From contig NZ_ANAH02000004.1 of assembly GCF_000335475.2 (NCBI RefSeq), forward strand, positions 620,001 to 684,000: 64,000 bases of DNA. The letters are read 5' to 3'. The translations under genes and the position numbers were made by a program. The notes below the pieces were generated by a model. The model was not told the origin of the DNA. It made no database searches and saw nothing but the letters and a program-made list of their open reading frames with translations. This stretch comes from Cystobacter fuscus DSM 2262 (GTDB taxonomy: Bacteria; Myxococcota; Myxococcia; Myxococcales; Myxococcaceae). This document shows, piece by piece, positions 63,535-64,000 of the stretch. Each line of letters opens with the position of its first letter. The stretch's first letter is position 1.

Positions 63535-63580
63535 GATGACCCTTCCAAATCAGCTTGCCGCGACCAAATCCACCGCCCCG

Positions 63581-63624
63581 GGGAGGACCGTCCATCGTTG
63601 GACAGGTGCGACGGCCGTCCTCCC
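63581..63624. terminator. Nested inverted repeats after the GreA/GreB-like gene
   Basis: GGGAGGAC (63581-63588) pairs with GTCCTCCC (63617-63624), enclosing a small hairpin GTCCA-TCGT-TGGAC (63590-63603). It lies between the end of the minus-strand Gre-like gene and the start of the kinase gene. It could terminate transcription of the former or be an attenuator-like structure before the latter. Confidence 0.4.
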
Positions 63625-63664
63625 AGCGTGGGAGCAGTCGCGGGGTGGGTGCAAGCGGGCGCGC

Positions 63665-64000
63665 TCAGGCGATCTCGAGGACCGTCCACTCGCGGACCTC
63701 GCCGGCGAGGGTGACCTCGATGATGTCACCTGGCCGACGTCCCATCAGGGCGCGGCCCACGGGAGAGGAGGGGGTGATGACGGAGAGGAAGCCATCGCCG
63801 TCGGGCCCCGTCAGCTCGGTGCCGGCGCCCACGGGCAGGAGGAAGAAGGTGCGCTCGGCGAAGCCCTCTTCGTCCTCGGTGGACATGTCGACGATGGCGC
63901 CCAGGGCGACGGGGCCCTTGGGCGGCTGGCGCGGCAGGCCCGTCTTCTGGAGGTCGGCGAGCGCCTGGAGCTCCTCGTGGACGCGGCGGGCGCGTTGGGC
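63665..64000 (-). CDS. GreA/GreB-family transcript cleavage factor, 5' end off the window
   Basis: The frame is open to the right edge; only the last 111 residues are inside. They include a short coiled-coil part (ARRVHEELQALADLQ), then the Gre C-terminal FKBP-like domain: VALGAIVDMSTEDEEGFAER, FFLLPVGAGTEL, ITPSSPVGRALMGRRPGDII and the ending EVREWTVLEIA. The SPVGRALMGRRPGD motif is the Gre signature. An internal ATG at 63886 is not the start. Gre proteins rescue stalled RNA polymerase by stimulating RNA cleavage. Whether the N-terminal coiled coil keeps the catalytic acidic tip cannot be seen. Confidence 0.85.
   Translation of the reverse strand, partial: AQRARRVHEELQALADLQKTGLPRQPPKGPVALGAIVDMSTEDEEGFAERTFFLLPVGAGTELTGPDGDGFLSVITPSSPVGRALMGRRPGDIIEVTLAGEVREWTVLEIA

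Overview
The window looks like chromosome of a GC-rich myxobacterium of the Cystobacterineae (Cystobacter/Archangium/Myxococcus-like). The pointers are strong GC3 bias, a DUSAM-domain protein (a family known from Myxococcus and relatives), a high density of histidine kinases and a sigma-54 regulator, large cyclase/AAA/TPR and NACHT-type proteins, and many secreted or outer-membrane proteins. No rRNA, tRNA, CRISPR array, transposase or phage gene was seen. Identification is by reading motifs only; no database search was possible.

Layout. 1-3811: an edge-truncated PLD-like protein with a zinc-finger tail, a large P-loop-like protein and a DUF4145-like protein, a possible defence-flavoured accessory patch. 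4056-5306: a DJ-1/PfpI (isonitrile hydratase-like) protein and a small lipoprotein. 5309-14890: a potassium-uptake region with an outer-membrane barrel, a 26-residue membrane peptide, an inverted NlpC/P60 gene, then kdpF-A-B-C, a short KdpD sensor (kinase half missing) and a separate HAMP-PAS histidine kinase, closed by a hairpin. The barrel gene and kdpF each carry the same upstream unit: two CGTGYA-type dyads 31-32 bp apart, then a -24/-12 sigma-54 promoter about 83 bp further on. An AlgB/NtrC-type sigma-54 activator lies at 18433-19824. Between kinase and activator sit a lower-GC lipoprotein cassette (15168-16070), resembling the scaffold of SitA-type kin-discrimination toxins, and two outer-membrane proteins, the second with its own sigma-54 promoter.

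20029-34403: housekeeping and signalling genes. These are an FAD-linked oxidase fused to a membrane domain, a 1343-residue cyclase-AAA-TPR protein, a GNAT acetyltransferase, a chemoreceptor, a glutathionyl-hydroquinone reductase, an AsmA-like protein and a protein with a degenerate HExxH motif. 34501-36073: DUSAM protein and a low-GC DUF4238 gene. 36384-39512: a secreted lamin-tail/EEP-fold lipoprotein and a macrolide-type glycosyltransferase. 39520-48846: an aromatic catabolism cluster made of a cyclase-family hydrolase, FAH-family hydrolase, LysR regulator, alpha/beta hydrolase, extradiol-type VOC dioxygenase, Rieske protein, two ~85% identical FAD monooxygenases and an MFS exporter. A CGATAC-type motif recurs in both divergent promoters.

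48852-51343: a virginiamycin B lyase-like propeller, a lipoprotein with an internal duplication and a proline-rich secreted protein. 51417-55367: the most striking gene, a membrane receptor whose outside looks like a hybrid two-component sensor (repeated propeller blades plus a Y_Y_Y-like module) but whose cytoplasmic output is a NACHT/STAND NTPase. 55435-63534: a membrane coiled-coil protein, a VWA protein and two large histidine kinases. The right edge cuts a GreA/GreB-family gene.
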